This document shows positions 1 to 10,398 of a DNA stretch of 64,000 nucleotides, one piece after another (the first letter of the stretch is position 1; each line of letters starts with the position of its first letter). The stretch comes from an uncultured Collinsella sp. (GTDB taxonomy: Bacteria; Actinomycetota; Coriobacteriia; Coriobacteriales; Coriobacteriaceae). The notes under the pieces are model-generated. The model saw nothing but the letters and a program-made list of their open reading frames with translations, did no database searches and had not been told where the DNA came from. A program made the translations under genes and the position numbers. The DNA lies in the NCBI GenBank assembly GCA_902497025.1, contig CABVDJ010000001.1:124001-188000 (forward strand). The letters run 5' to 3'.

Positions 1-1057
1 AAAGCGCGCCGGCTTCGACGGCGGCGATCATGCCGGCGTCCTCGGACACGGGGATGAAAGCGCCGGAGAGACCGCCCACGCTGGAGCTGGCCATGACGCC
101 GCCCTTCTTGACGGCATCGTTGAGCATGGCGAGCGCGCAGGTCGTGCCCGGGCCACCGCAGGTGCCCACGCCGATGATCTCGAGGATGCGCGCGACGGAG
201 TCGCCGATGGCAGGCGTGGGAGCCAGCGACAGGTCGACAATGCCCTTCTCGACACCCAGGCGATGGGCGGCCTCGCGGCTCATGAGCTCGCCGGCGCGGG
301 TGATCTTAAAGGCGGTCTGCTTGATCTTCTCAGCAACCTCCATCATCGAGGCGGAGTCGGGCAGCGTCTCCAGGGCTGCGGCCATAACGCCGGGGCCCGA
401 GACGCCTACGTTGATGACGGCGTCGGCCTCGCCACCGCCGTGGACGGCGCCCGCCATAAACGGGGAGTCCTCGACCATGTTGGCAAAGCAGACAAACTTG
501 GAAGCGCCGACGGAATCCTGGTCGGCCGTGAGCTTGGCGGCGTCGATGATGGTCTGGGCGGCCATGAGCACGGCGTCCATGTTGATGCCGGCACGCAGGC
601 TGGCGACGTTGACGCTGGAGCAGACACGGCTCGTGGTGGCGAGCGCCTGGGGGATGGACTGGATGACGCGGCGGTCGGCGTCGCCGATGCCCTTCTGGAC
701 GAGTGCGGAGAAGCCGCCCAGGTAATCGATGCCGAGCGTCTCGGCCGCGCGGTCGAGGGCGTGCGCGATGGGGGTGAGGTCCTCATCCTTGCAGCACGCG
801 GCGATCTGCGCCACCGGGGTGACGGAAACGCGCTTGTTGACGATGGGGATACCGTACTCGCGCTCGAGGTTCTCGGCGGTCTCGACCAGATGCTCAGCCG
901 TGTGCGTCACGTGGTCGTAGATCTTCGTGCACATGCGGTCGAGGTTCTCGTCACCGCAACCCATGAGCGAAACACCCATGGTGATGGTCCTGATGTCGAG
1001 GTTCTGCTCCTCAACCATGCCGCGGGTTTCCGCGATTTCTGCGGGCGTGATCGCCAT
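1..1057 (-). CDS. DUF711/UPF0210 (PFL-like) family protein, N-terminal part, cut by window edge
   Basis: Reads leftward from an ATG at 1057 with AGGAG upstream and stays open to the window edge, giving about 352 residues of a family usually near 450. The N-terminus has the family signatures IRTITMGVSL, GIPIVNKRVSVTP and a Gly-rich stretch VGVSGPGV near residue 240. DUF711 proteins are related to pyruvate formate-lyase folds but have no settled activity; they usually follow a small ACT-domain gene, which would lie upstream here but is not present. The gene starts about 110 bases after the end of metH on the same strand, with an inverted repeat between them, so it may be a separate transcription unit. 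Family assignment is firm, function unknown. Confidence 0.9.
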   Translation of the reverse strand, partial: MAITPAEIAETRGMVEEQNLDIRTITMGVSLMGCGDENLDRMCTKIYDHVTHTAEHLVETAENLEREYGIPIVNKRVSVTPVAQIAACCKDEDLTPIAHALDRAAETLGIDYLGGFSALVQKGIGDADRRVIQSIPQALATTSRVCSSVNVASLRAGINMDAVLMAAQTIIDAAKLTADQDSVGASKFVCFANMVEDSPFMAGAVHGGGEADAVINVGVSGPGVMAAALETLPDSASMMEVAEKIKQTAFKITRAGELMSREAAHRLGVEKGIVDLSLAPTPAIGDSVARILEIIGVGTCGGPGTTCALAMLNDAVKKGGVMASSSVGGLSGAFIPVSEDAGMIAAVEAGAL

Positions 1058-1102
1058 CCTTGCGCTCCTATCTGCCAAAACGAGCATAGTCTTATCTATT
1101 CT

Positions 1103-1140
1103 AACGTGCCGCACGTGCCAAGTGGCGCGCGCGGCACGTT
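1103..1140 (-). terminator. Inverted repeat after metH, probable terminator
   Basis: A 10-base perfect stem (AACGTGCCGC with GCGGCACGTT) encloses a second partial stem. It sits between the end of metH and the start of the DUF711 gene. There is no clean T-run on the minus strand, so a weak or factor-dependent terminator is likely. The plus strand has TTTT after the stem. Confidence 0.45.
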
Positions 1141-1165
1141 TTGGTGCTCGGTTGTTTCCGTTGTG

Positions 1166-3724
1166 TTACTGCCCAAAGACCTCTTCGGCGATACGAGCGC
1201 TTTCGGCGGCGTCCTTGGCGTAGTAGTCCGCGCCGATCTGCTTGGCATATTCGGGGGTGAGCACGGCGCCGCCTACGATGATCTTGACGCCCGGAACCTC
1301 GGCATGGAGCAACTTGATGGTCTCTTCCATGGCGACGACCGTGGTGGTCATAAGCGCTGAGAGGCCGACGAGCTTAATGTCACGCTCCTTGACGGTCTTG
1401 AGCACCTCCTGCGGATCGACGTCGCGACCCAGATCAAAGACGGTATAGCCGTAGTTATCGAGTAGCATCTTGACGATGTTCTTACCGATGTCGTGGATGT
1501 CGCCCTTGACGGTGGCCACGCAGATCTTGCCCTTGTCGGCAATCTCGTCGGCGGGCATCAGGCGCTTGATGGTGTCGAAGCCCACGCGTGCGGCTTCGGC
1601 CGAGGCCATAAGCTGCGGCAAGAAGAACTTGCCTTGGTCAAAGAGGACGCCCACCTCGTCGAGGGCGGGGATAAAGTGATTGTTGATGAGGTCCATAGCG
1701 TCGTGATCTGCCAGCAGACGCTCGGTCTCGGCAGCGATCTCTCCCTTGCGGCCCGAGACGACCATGCGACGAATCGGGTCGTCGTTGCCGTCGGAGCCGG
1801 CGGTGCCAGCAGCGGGCACGGTGTCGGTCGATGCGGCCTGAGCTGCTGCCGGGTTGGCGGCGATCTTGTACGGATCGGTCCAGCCGGCGTAGCGTTCGAT
1901 GTATCCGGTCGAGCCCTCGTCCTCAACGCTCAAGACGCGATAGCTGTAGACGGTGTCCATAAAGCGCTTAGAGCCCGGGTTCATGATGGGGGCGTCCAGG
2001 CCCGCGCCAAAGGCGGCGGCCAAAAAGACCGAGCCCAGCAGCGGGCGGGCAGGCAGGCCAAAGCTGATGTTCGATACGCCGAGTGCGCATTTGACGCCCA
2101 GACGCTCCTTGCACAGGGACATGGCGCGTAGGATCTGCTCGGCTTGGCGTTGATTGGTCGAGGCGGTCATGACCAGGCAGTCGATGAGGATGCGGTCCGG
2201 GCCGATGCCGTAGCGGGCAGCCTCGGCCACGATGCGCTCGGCGATGGCAAAGCGGGCCTCGGCGGTATCGGGGATGCCGCCTTCGTCGAGCGTAAGGCCG
2301 ACAACGTTGGTGCCGTAGTGGGCGACCAGCGGGAAGATCTCGTCCATGATCTGCTGCTTGCCGTTGACCGAGTTGATGATGGGTTTGCCGGCGTAGCGAC
2401 GTACGGCGGCCTCGACGGCGGCGGGGTCGGTGGAGTCGATCTGCAGCGGCAGCAGCGTGGAGCCTTGGAGCTGCTCGGTCGCTTGCTGGATGACCTTGAC
2501 CTCGTCGATCTCGGGCAGGCCCACGTTGACGTCCAGGATGTCGGCGCCCTGCTCTTGCTGGCTGATGCCCTGGCTTACGACGTAGTCCAGGTCGCCGTCG
2601 CGCAGGGCCTGCTGCAGGCGCTTTTTGCCGGTGGGATTGATGCGCTCGCCGATGACGGCAATCTTGTGGCCGTCGCAGGGAAGGTCCACGACCGTTTGGG
2701 CGCTCGTGACCGACATGCTGGGCTTGCGGTGACGCGGGCTGGGCGTGTGGTTGTCGATAAGCGTGCGTAGAGCCGCCATGTGCGCCGGCGTGGTGCCGCA
2801 GCAGCCGCCCACGACGCTCACGCCGTCCTCAATCATGCCGGCGACGGCCTCGGCGTATTCGGGTGCCTGGATATCAAAGACGGTATTGCCGTCATCGTCC
2901 ACGCGGGGCAGTCCCGCATTGGCCTGCACCATAACGGGCTTGTCGGTGACGGTGAGCATGCGAGCGGCGAGCCCTCGGAGCTCGGCCGGTCCCTGGCTGC
3001 AGTTGATGCCCAAAACGTCGGCGCCGATGGCATCGAGCGTGATGGCGGCAACCTCGGGACTCGTGCCCAGGAAGGTGCGACCGTCTTCCTCAAAGGTCAT
3101 GGTGGCAAAGACGGGCAGGTCGGAGTTCTCGCGGCAGGCGAGGACGGCCGCCTTGATCTCGGCAAGGTCGGTCATGGTTTCGATAATAAAGAGGTCCACG
3201 CCCGCATCGACGCCGGCGCGCACTTCCTCGGCAAAGAGGTCGTAGGCCTCGTCGAAGCTGAGGGTGCCCAGGGGGCGAAGCAGCGCACCGATGGGGCCGA
3301 TGTCGCCGGCGACGTAATGGGCACCGGCCGCGCGGGCGCAAGAGACCGCGGCGGCAAAGACATCTGCCACGGTGGCGGCGCCGTCGAGCTTGTGCGCGTT
3401 GGCGCCAAAGGTGTTGGCGGTGATCACATCGCAGCCGGCCTCGACATATTGACGTTGGATATCGGTGATAACCTGGGGCTCCTCAAAGTTGAGCAGCTCG
3501 GGCAGGGCTCCGGCCTTCATGCCGGCGGCCTGCAGCATGGTGCCCATGCCGCCGTCGAACAGCAGATGCCCCGTGCCCTCGATGGCCGCACGCAGGCGAT
3601 CGTCCTTAATGCGCAGATCGTCGATCGTGCGCGTCTTGTACGTGGCACCGTTGCGACGTGCGACATCAACGGGCGCCGCCAATGCAGTGCCGTCAGAATC
3701 ATGAGTGATAAGCGGAGTAAACAT
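1166..3724 (-). CDS. metH: Cobalamin-dependent methionine synthase lacking the reactivation domain
   Basis: 852 residues. Transfers methyl from 5-methyltetrahydrofolate to homocysteine through cobalamin. The homocysteine domain (about residues 45-330) shows FDGGMGTMLQ and the zinc cysteines NCS (242) and GGCCG (308-309). The pterin-binding domain starts near 355 with GERINPTGKK. The cobalamin cap and Rossmann domains follow, with the B12 ligand motif GDIHDIG (His about 744) and VGGAVLTPEYA at the end. The C-terminal AdoMet reactivation domain of E. coli MetH (about 1,230 residues) is missing; the gene just upstream supplies it. ATG start with AGGAG in the tail of that gene. Last gene of a metF - activation - metH operon. 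An acidic Ala/Ser/Gly-rich linker (about 645-670) precedes the cap domain. Confidence 0.96.
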   Translation of the reverse strand: MFTPLITHDSDGTALAAPVDVARRNGATYKTRTIDDLRIKDDRLRAAIEGTGHLLFDGGMGTMLQAAGMKAGALPELLNFEEPQVITDIQRQYVEAGCDVITANTFGANAHKLDGAATVADVFAAAVSCARAAGAHYVAGDIGPIGALLRPLGTLSFDEAYDLFAEEVRAGVDAGVDLFIIETMTDLAEIKAAVLACRENSDLPVFATMTFEEDGRTFLGTSPEVAAITLDAIGADVLGINCSQGPAELRGLAARMLTVTDKPVMVQANAGLPRVDDDGNTVFDIQAPEYAEAVAGMIEDGVSVVGGCCGTTPAHMAALRTLIDNHTPSPRHRKPSMSVTSAQTVVDLPCDGHKIAVIGERINPTGKKRLQQALRDGDLDYVVSQGISQQEQGADILDVNVGLPEIDEVKVIQQATEQLQGSTLLPLQIDSTDPAAVEAAVRRYAGKPIINSVNGKQQIMDEIFPLVAHYGTNVVGLTLDEGGIPDTAEARFAIAERIVAEAARYGIGPDRILIDCLVMTASTNQRQAEQILRAMSLCKERLGVKCALGVSNISFGLPARPLLGSVFLAAAFGAGLDAPIMNPGSKRFMDTVYSYRVLSVEDEGSTGYIERYAGWTDPYKIAANPAAAQAASTDTVPAAGTAGSDGNDDPIRRMVVSGRKGEIAAETERLLADHDAMDLINNHFIPALDEVGVLFDQGKFFLPQLMASAEAARVGFDTIKRLMPADEIADKGKICVATVKGDIHDIGKNIVKMLLDNYGYTVFDLGRDVDPQEVLKTVKERDIKLVGLSALMTTTVVAMEETIKLLHAEVPGVKIIVGGAVLTPEYAKQIGADYYAKDAAESARIAEEVFGQ

Positions 3725-3733
3725 CGAGGGCTC

Positions 3734-4522
3734 CTAATGGCTGGAATAGCAGGTGGTGTGGGCGGCGCGGAAGCGACAGTGCTCGCGCATGCGGCAGATA
3801 TTGCAGGTGGGGCGGCTCTGGGCGTCGTGGACCTCGCCGTCGAACAGACCGATCACCGCGGTCACGCTCTTGGTGGGCATGAGCAGACTGGTCGGCGTGA
3901 CGGTAAGCCCGATGAGCCGCGTGGCGTTGAGTGCAGCCACGATTGAGCGCTGGGCCGTAAGCGGGCAGTCGCCATAGCCGGGACTAAAGCGCCAGTTACC
4001 GGCGAGTCCGTGTGCGGCGGCCGCAGCCTTGACCTGCTGGTCCATCTGCTCGACAGCGGCTTCTACATAGGCAGAGCATGCGGCGTCGAGCACGGCTCCC
4101 TCCAGGGGCTGCTGGGCTCCCGTGGTGCGCAGACGACGCTCGGCGTCCATGCCGAGGGTGCATGCCATGAGCGCGGCAAAGCGGGCGTCTTTGAGATGTC
4201 GATAGATATCACGACCGCGCAGCTCAACGTTGGTGCCGACCAAGCGAATGCAAGGCTCTCCCTGCTCGTCCACGCCCGTGGCATCGATGGCAAATACGCA
4301 GCGCACGCCGCGGGGTTCAATGTCCAGCTCAAGGTGCTCGACCACAAGCTCAATACGCTGCGACAGCTCGGGCTCAATCTGCTGGCCGCCGTAGCCCAGA
4401 TACCGCAGCATCTCGGCACGGTCGACACGAGGGTGGTGGGCAGCGTCGATACGGTAAAGCGCCGGCGACGCAAGGTCGGCCGGCACTTCGATAGCGGTTG
4501 TATCGATGTGCGGTTTTTCCAT
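3734..4522 (-). CDS. Stand-alone methionine synthase reactivation (AdoMet-binding) domain protein
   Basis: 262 residues. In MetH the reactivation domain binds AdoMet and remethylates oxidised cob(II)alamin; here the domain is its own protein. The diagnostic AdoMet motif RFSPGYGDCPL is present, followed by a T/S-rich stretch matching the MetH C-terminus (TPTSLLMPTKSV). The last 30 residues carry a Cys cluster (CNICRMREHC, then a further Cys) that is absent from E. coli MetH and might bind metal or Fe-S; that is an inference. The start was set at the ATG whose A is the last base of the metF TAA stop (TAATG), which implies translational coupling. It ends 9 bases before metH. Partner for the truncated MetH is strongly implied. 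Confidence 0.88.
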   Translation of the reverse strand: MEKPHIDTTAIEVPADLASPALYRIDAAHHPRVDRAEMLRYLGYGGQQIEPELSQRIELVVEHLELDIEPRGVRCVFAIDATGVDEQGEPCIRLVGTNVELRGRDIYRHLKDARFAALMACTLGMDAERRLRTTGAQQPLEGAVLDAACSAYVEAAVEQMDQQVKAAAAAHGLAGNWRFSPGYGDCPLTAQRSIVAALNATRLIGLTVTPTSLLMPTKSVTAVIGLFDGEVHDAQSRPTCNICRMREHCRFRAAHTTCYSSH

Positions 4523-5394
4523 TACCCCAGGCGCTCCATAATGGTCGCGGCGATCGCAGGACGGTTCATAGTGTACAGGTGCAGGCCGTCGGCGCCGTGC
4601 TCCTTGAGGTCGCAAAGCTGGCGGGCTGCATAATCTACACCAGCTGCCTGTAGGCTCTCGGGGTCATTCTCGTACTTGGCGAGAATCTTGATGACGGGGG
4701 AGGGCAGCGACGCGCCGCACATAAAGACCATGCGGCTGATCTGCGACTTGCCCATAAACGGCATGATGCCCGCAGTAATGGGCACGGTGATGCCGGCCTT
4801 GTCGGCAAGCTCGCGGAAGCGATAGAAGCACTCGTTATCAAAGAAGAGCTGTGTCACAAAGAAGCTCGCGCCGGCGTCCTGTTTTTGCTTGAGGTGTTCG
4901 ATCGAGGCGTTGAGGTCCTCGCAGGCAATGTGGCCCTCGGGGTAGGCTGCGGCGCCCACACAAAAGCCGGCGTCGACGAGCTCGGGGATGAGGTCGCGGG
5001 CGTAGGCGTAGTCGGAGGCGGGCTTGTCGTCCTCGGTCGCACCGGCGGGCAGATCACCGCGCAGGGCCAGGATGTTTTCTACGCCGGCGGAGCGGTATTC
5101 GTCGATCTTGGCGGCGATATCGGCGTGCGAGCGGCCCACGCAGGTGAGGTGCGCCACCGAGGGCGTATTGAATTCGCTCGTAATCATATGCGCGATGGGG
5201 GCGGTGGTGGCGCCGTTGCCAGAGCCGCCGGCCGAGCAGGTGACCGAGACAAAGCTCGGCGAAAGCTTGCACAGATTGCCTGCCACCTCGCGAGCCGTGT
5301 CGAGGGTCAGCTCGCCCTTTGGCGGGAACATCTCAAACGAAACGGGTGCGGTGCCCTGGGATGCTGCCTGCTTAAAAACCTCGTCGACGCGCAT
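4522..5394 (-). CDS. metF: 5,10-methylenetetrahydrofolate reductase
   Basis: 290 residues, normal for MetF. Reduces methylene-THF to 5-methyl-THF with FAD, producing the methyl donor for MetH encoded two genes downstream. Signature stretches: VSFEMFPPKGE near the N-terminus, HLTCVGRS, ILALRGDLP (FAD site) and a C-terminal GLHLYTMNRP. ATG with AGGAG seven bases upstream. First gene of the leftward met operon; the control region lies between 5395 and about 5700. I see no T-box, SAM or cobalamin riboswitch that I can support there. Confidence 0.96.
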   Translation of the reverse strand: MRVDEVFKQAASQGTAPVSFEMFPPKGELTLDTAREVAGNLCKLSPSFVSVTCSAGGSGNGATTAPIAHMITSEFNTPSVAHLTCVGRSHADIAAKIDEYRSAGVENILALRGDLPAGATEDDKPASDYAYARDLIPELVDAGFCVGAAAYPEGHIACEDLNASIEHLKQKQDAGASFFVTQLFFDNECFYRFRELADKAGITVPITAGIMPFMGKSQISRMVFMCGASLPSPVIKILAKYENDPESLQAAGVDYAARQLCDLKEHGADGLHLYTMNRPAIAATIMERLG

Positions 5395-5534
5395 ATCGTG
5401 CTCCTTTAGATACTTAAATAGTGTGATGTGTTGTAAGGATTCTACAGCACCACTGTGTCACGGTGGAGTTTCACTCGCTATTCGGGGATACCAATCAAAG
5501 ATGCCTTGCTATCGACATTCCCTATAGCAGAGCG

Positions 5535-5610
5535 GTCAATCTAGGATGGGACTATAAAGACTGGTATCTGATGCGAAATACCAGTTAATAGAGCCCCATC
5601 CCAAATTGAC
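5535..5610. repeat. 76-base nested palindrome
   Basis: Three stems nest on the same axis: GTCAAT with ATTGAC at the ends, GGATGGG with CCCATCC inside, and ACTGGTAT with ATACCAGT at the core. The loop is about 10 bases. Neither strand has a T-run directly after the structure. It could be a structured leader RNA of metF, a cruciform, or a dispersed intergenic element. Confidence 0.7.
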
Positions 5611-5705
5611 TACCCTTAAACCATGGGGAGAGGTCTGCAATTTATACAGTTGATTGGCTGTTGAGGGCGGCAACGCCGCCGCGATGCGGTAACCTCATTG
5701 ATTGG

Positions 5706-5741
5706 TTTCGCGACAGCAACATAACGGTAATGTCGCGGAAA
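5706..5741. promoter_or_regulatory. Inverted repeat upstream of glnN, possible nitrogen-control operator
   Basis: CGCGACA at 5709 pairs with TGTCGCG at 5731. The right side contains GTAAT-6 bases-GAAAC, which resembles a GlnR-type half box (GTnAC-n6-GaAAc) of actinobacteria with one mismatch. This is suggestive only, because no regulator gene is in the window. Confidence 0.3.
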
Positions 5742-5821
5742 CACGGCGAGTCTAAGCTATGACTCGTTCGTTAGTAATCAACACCGCATCTCACGCGGTG
5801 CCGATACGAAGGGAGTTCCGT

Positions 5822-7909
<2,088 letters not shown>

Positions 7910-7940
7910 AGCGTAACTGACATATCGTCACGGTATTGAG

Positions 7941-7972
7941 CCGGGGTCCGCATCATGCGGGCCCCGGTTTTT
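7941..7972 (+). terminator. Rho-independent terminator of glnN
   Basis: CCGGGG-t-CCGCA pairs with TGCGG-g-CCCCGG around a three-base loop and is followed by TTTTT. Confidence 0.9.
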
Positions 7973-8033
7973 GTTTGCGAAGGGCGCTTTGAAGTCCGTT
8001 TTGCCGCCGACTTGCCTAGGTATAAAGGGTTGT

Positions 8034-8248
8034 GGACAAAAAACGTCAAATATGAGTACTGTCACAAGTTCTGTAGCATTATTTATTTGCAAAATATGTA
8101 GTGTTACGCAACATATGTACAAGTACTTAGCCGATAAACGTCTGCAATTCTTCCGCCGTAGGACGCCTGACGTCCAAATCGACTTCTAAAGGCATGAAAT
8201 CGCTGTTACTAAAATGGTAACAGTACTCATATTTGCTATTTTTTGCCC
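8034..8248. repeat. 215-base element with 32-base inverted ends (MITE-like)
   Basis: The 32-base ends (8034-8065 and 8217-8248) are inverted copies with 27 of 32 identical, including a perfect 15-mer AAATATGAGTACTGT. The interior is AT-rich compared with its neighbours and has no gene. It also carries GTTAC-n7-GTAAC just inside the right end. Size and ends fit a miniature inverted-repeat element or a large hairpin; no target duplication is evident. It lies between glnN and the old tRNA-Glu terminator. Confidence 0.65.
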
Positions 8249-8312
8249 ACTGGCTTTGCGATGATGCCGTGATCCGCACCCTGTCGGGTTCGAATCCTGG
8301 TATATCGGTAGC

Positions 8313-8343
8313 AAAAAGCCCGCTACCGAATTGGTAACGGGCT
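8313..8343 (-). terminator. Former terminator of tRNA-Glu, now separated from it by the prophage
   Basis: On the minus strand AGCCCGTTACC pairs with GGTAGCGGGCT (one mismatch) and is followed by TTTTT. Removing the prophage would place it 12 bases after the CCA end of tRNA-Glu on the same strand. No gene now lies immediately upstream of it on the minus strand apart from the prophage lysis operon, which has its own terminator. Confidence 0.8.
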
Positions 8344-8355
8344 TCTCAGATTCTG

Positions 8356-8364
8356 TGGTGCCCC
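8356..8364. repeat. attL core of the prophage
   Basis: TGGTGCCCC, identical to the 3' end of tRNA-Glu (complement) at 49891-49899. The flanking bases differ on both sides, so the shared core is exactly 9 bases. A short core suits a serine recombinase. Confidence 0.8.
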
Positions 8365-8456
8365 GTCTGCATAGATTCTAGAAACGAGATCTGCGCCGTT
8401 GGGACCGTCGTTCTGCTCAGGATACCACGGGCGGCGTAGCAACACCTTTTCTCGAG
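8365..8456. other. Left end of prophage, no gene seen
   Basis: Short non-coding stretch. In the circular phage form it would be joined to the recombinase gene and would supply that gene's last 24 codons and stop (TAG at 8437-8439). Confidence 0.5.
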
Positions 8457-8489
8457 AAAAAAGCCCGCTCGGGTTATCCCGGGCGGGCT
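8457..8489 (-). terminator. Terminator of the prophage tail/lysis operon
   Basis: Minus strand: AGCCCGCCCGGG pairs with CCCGAGCGGGCT around a short loop, followed by six T. It ends the leftward late operon. Confidence 0.88.
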
Positions 8490-8493
8490 GAGG

Positions 8494-8583
8494 CTAATGC
8501 CGGTTGATGCTCACGATGCAGAGCCCGATTGTCGCCACGGCGCCGCCGAAGAGCGAGCCGAGGACGAAGGCCAGCGCGATCAT
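8494..8583 (-). CDS. 29-residue single-span membrane peptide (DUF3789-like)
   Basis: Almost the whole peptide is one hydrophobic helix with small residues (LAFVLGSLFGGAVATIGLCI) and a short polar tail. Short phage peptides of this form are grouped as DUF3789. ATG starts one base after the amidase stop, which suggests coupled translation; no clear ribosome site. It lies in the lysis cassette, so a role as holin helper or antiholin is possible but unproven. Confidence 0.6.
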   Translation of the reverse strand: MIALAFVLGSLFGGAVATIGLCIVSINRH

Positions 8584-8584
8584 G

Positions 8585-9649
8585 CTAGTACGGGTTGCCG
8601 TCGGTGACGCAGACCTGGAGTCGGTCGAGCGGCTCGCCGTAGAAACCGGCGTAGTCGTCGCCGCCGTACGTGGAGCCGTCGTCGCACACGGTGTCGAGCC
8701 ATCCGGGGCACACGGTAGTCTGCGAGCGGTACCACGCCTGCTTGTACTCCTCGCCGCTCGGGGTCACATAGTACATGCGCACACCGTCGATGGTGTGGCC
8801 GGCGATTCCGGCGCAACCGTTGACGGTATCGTTGCGGTCGCCCTTGGTCACATAGCCGAGCCAGCCGTCCTCGATGGTATGCACCTGATACTTGAGCGTG
8901 CCGCGGTCGACGCGTGCGCAAAGGAGGTCGTGCTGTCGGCACGGGTATCCCGCGAAGCCGTTGTCCCCGGCGCCGAAGTCCATCACCTCGTCCAGCCAGC
9001 CGCCGCCCTTGAGGTGGAGGGAGTAGTGGACGGGGATGCGCTTGCCAGATGCCTTTGAGAAGCCGCCGGATGCCGCCTGGGCGGGCTTTGCCGCGGCGGG
9101 CTTGGCGGCGGCGGAGGGGGCGGGTGCCTTGCCGCCCTTCATGGCGTCGTACCACGCCTGGGCGCGCTGCATGTAATGGTCGCGCTGGGAGCCCGCAAGC
9201 TCGCCGGGGCAGGCCGTGGCGCTCCAGTAGCGGTGCGGGAACACGTTCTTGCACCACTCGGGGCGGCCGAGGCCGTAGTACAGGCACAGGGCCGCGACAA
9301 GGTGTGCGCCGCTCTCGATTGCCTTCTCGTGAACCGTCCACGGGTTGCTGCCGCTGTTCGCGTGCTCGATGGAGATGGTCGTGTCGTTGCCGCGTCCGGT
9401 GCCGATCCCGTCGCCGCAGGCGTAGGCGCGGTCGGTGTCGTTGACGTGCTGCACGATGTAGCCGTTGCGGTCGACCGAGTAGTGCGCCGAGCAGCCGTTG
9501 GCGCCCCAGATGCCGTTGCACTGGCCGGCGTTGAGGTCGCCGGCCATGTGGTGGATCGTGACGCCCTTGATGCCGAACGGACGGCCCGCCGAGAAGTTGC
9601 GCCCCAGAAGCTTGTACTCGTCCGGCTGGACGTTTGCGAAGTCTGCCAT
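8585..9649 (-). CDS. Endolysin: N-acetylmuramoyl-L-alanine amidase (Amidase_2) with C-terminal wall-binding region
   Basis: 354 residues. Cuts the bond between MurNAc and the stem peptide to release phage. The Amidase_2 zinc site is visible: VTIHHMAGD (His 33/34), a second His in FPHRYWSATACPGE and its Cys. An Ala/Pro/Lys linker (about 180-200) leads to a C-terminal part with repeated Trp/Gly motifs (GGGWLDEV, EDGWLGYV, GHTIDGVRMYY), which resembles ChW-type or similar wall-binding modules. No signal peptide, so it depends on the holin encoded just upstream. Start: ATG at 9649 after AAGGAGG, overlapping the holin TAA (TAATG). Confidence 0.9.
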   Translation of the reverse strand: MADFANVQPDEYKLLGRNFSAGRPFGIKGVTIHHMAGDLNAGQCNGIWGANGCSAHYSVDRNGYIVQHVNDTDRAYACGDGIGTGRGNDTTISIEHANSGSNPWTVHEKAIESGAHLVAALCLYYGLGRPEWCKNVFPHRYWSATACPGELAGSQRDHYMQRAQAWYDAMKGGKAPAPSAAAKPAAAKPAQAASGGFSKASGKRIPVHYSLHLKGGGWLDEVMDFGAGDNGFAGYPCRQHDLLCARVDRGTLKYQVHTIEDGWLGYVTKGDRNDTVNGCAGIAGHTIDGVRMYYVTPSGEEYKQAWYRSQTTVCPGWLDTVCDDGSTYGGDDYAGFYGEPLDRLQVCVTDGNPY

Positions 9650-9954
9650 TAGTCCTCCTTGATGTCGCCGAGCGCCAGCAGGGCGTCCAGCCATTTGTCC
9701 GTGATGCCGACCGATTTGAAGGCCGCGTAGGCCACCTGCACGCCGTCTACCGCGGCGAAGATGGACGTAACCCATGCCGAGGGTTCGGTCGGGACGCCGC
9801 CCGACATGGCCGTGAGGGCGCCGCATCCCGCCGAGACGGCGATTGCCGTCCAGCGGGCGACGTTGCCCGTCATCGCCTTCGTCTTGATCGCCTGCACGAT
9901 GTACGGCACGACCAGGACCGTGCACACCGTGAGGCCCGCCTGGATCTCATTCAT
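9649..9954 (-). CDS. Phage holin
   Basis: 101 residues with two or three hydrophobic segments (about 7-24, 34-50, 61-80) and a charged C-terminus. Position directly before the endolysin with a TAATG overlap supports the holin call, which would open the membrane for the amidase. No closer family name can be given from sequence alone. Confidence 0.78.
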   Translation of the reverse strand: MNEIQAGLTVCTVLVVPYIVQAIKTKAMTGNVARWTAIAVSAGCGALTAMSGGVPTEPSAWVTSIFAAVDGVQVAYAAFKSVGITDKWLDALLALGDIKED

Positions 9955-9964
9955 TCGATTGCTC

Positions 9965-10378
9965 CTATCTGTCGGATTCCTTGCTGTAGATCAGGTCGAC
10001 GCGGTCGCAGATGTGGTCGACCTTCTCCGCCATGCCCTGACTCCTCGCCTGGCTGTGCGCCAAGTCGGCGTGCAGCACCTCGTTCGACGTGACGACTGAC
10101 TCCATGAGCGTCTTCATCGCCTCCATGAGGCTGTTGCTGCGCTCCATCTGCGCGGCGATGCGGCCCTCCATCTCGGACCGCTCGCGGTCGCGCTGCGCGC
10201 GCTCGTCGACCTCCGCCTGCTTGCGCTCCTCGCGCTTCAGGTCGATGCCGGACTTGTGTTCGTTCTGCCTTTTGTATTCATCCAAAAACTGGCGGCCGAA
10301 GTAGAACGCTATGAGGCCGAGAAGGACGCCACCGAGCCATCCCGGCCCATATGGCGCAAAGAGCTTGAGCACTTCCAT
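9965..10378 (-). CDS. Membrane-anchored coiled-coil phage protein
   Basis: 137 residues. One N-terminal transmembrane helix (GWLGGVLLGLIAFYFG) is followed by a long, highly charged helical region with Glu/Arg/Lys heptads, then a C-terminal part reading MAEKVDHICDRVDLIY. This is the layout of XhlA-like or hemolysin-XhlA/holin-associated proteins in lysis cassettes. The ATG at 10378 is preceded by AGGAGG about ten bases away. The exact role is not known. Confidence 0.65.
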   Translation of the reverse strand: MEVLKLFAPYGPGWLGGVLLGLIAFYFGRQFLDEYKRQNEHKSGIDLKREERKQAEVDERAQRDRERSEMEGRIAAQMERSNSLMEAMKTLMESVVTSNEVLHADLAHSQARSQGMAEKVDHICDRVDLIYSKESDR

Positions 10379-10398
10379 CCTGAGCGCCCTCCTTCCGC

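Larger units (their letters stand above)
5395..5821. other. Divergent intergenic region between metF and glnN
   Basis: 427 bases without a supported gene. It must hold the promoters for the leftward met operon and the rightward glnN. It contains the nested palindrome at 5535-5610, a short GC hairpin (GGCGGC-AAC-GCCGCC type) near 5670, and the imperfect repeat at 5706-5741 just upstream of glnN. A short open frame continuous with glnN begins at 5759 but lacks a ribosome site. Confidence 0.6.

Noticed and set aside
263..1360. Rightward open frames over the left edge (365 and 231 codons)
   Set aside because: They lie antisense to the DUF711 gene and metH end, which have clear protein families.
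5400..5700. SAM, cobalamin or T-box riboswitch upstream of metF
   Set aside because: I could not find the conserved core boxes; only the nested palindrome is present.
8281..8306. tRNA-like T-arm (CGGGTTCGAATCC) on the plus strand
   Set aside because: No matching acceptor, D-arm or anticodon stem upstream; a chance or decayed fragment at best.
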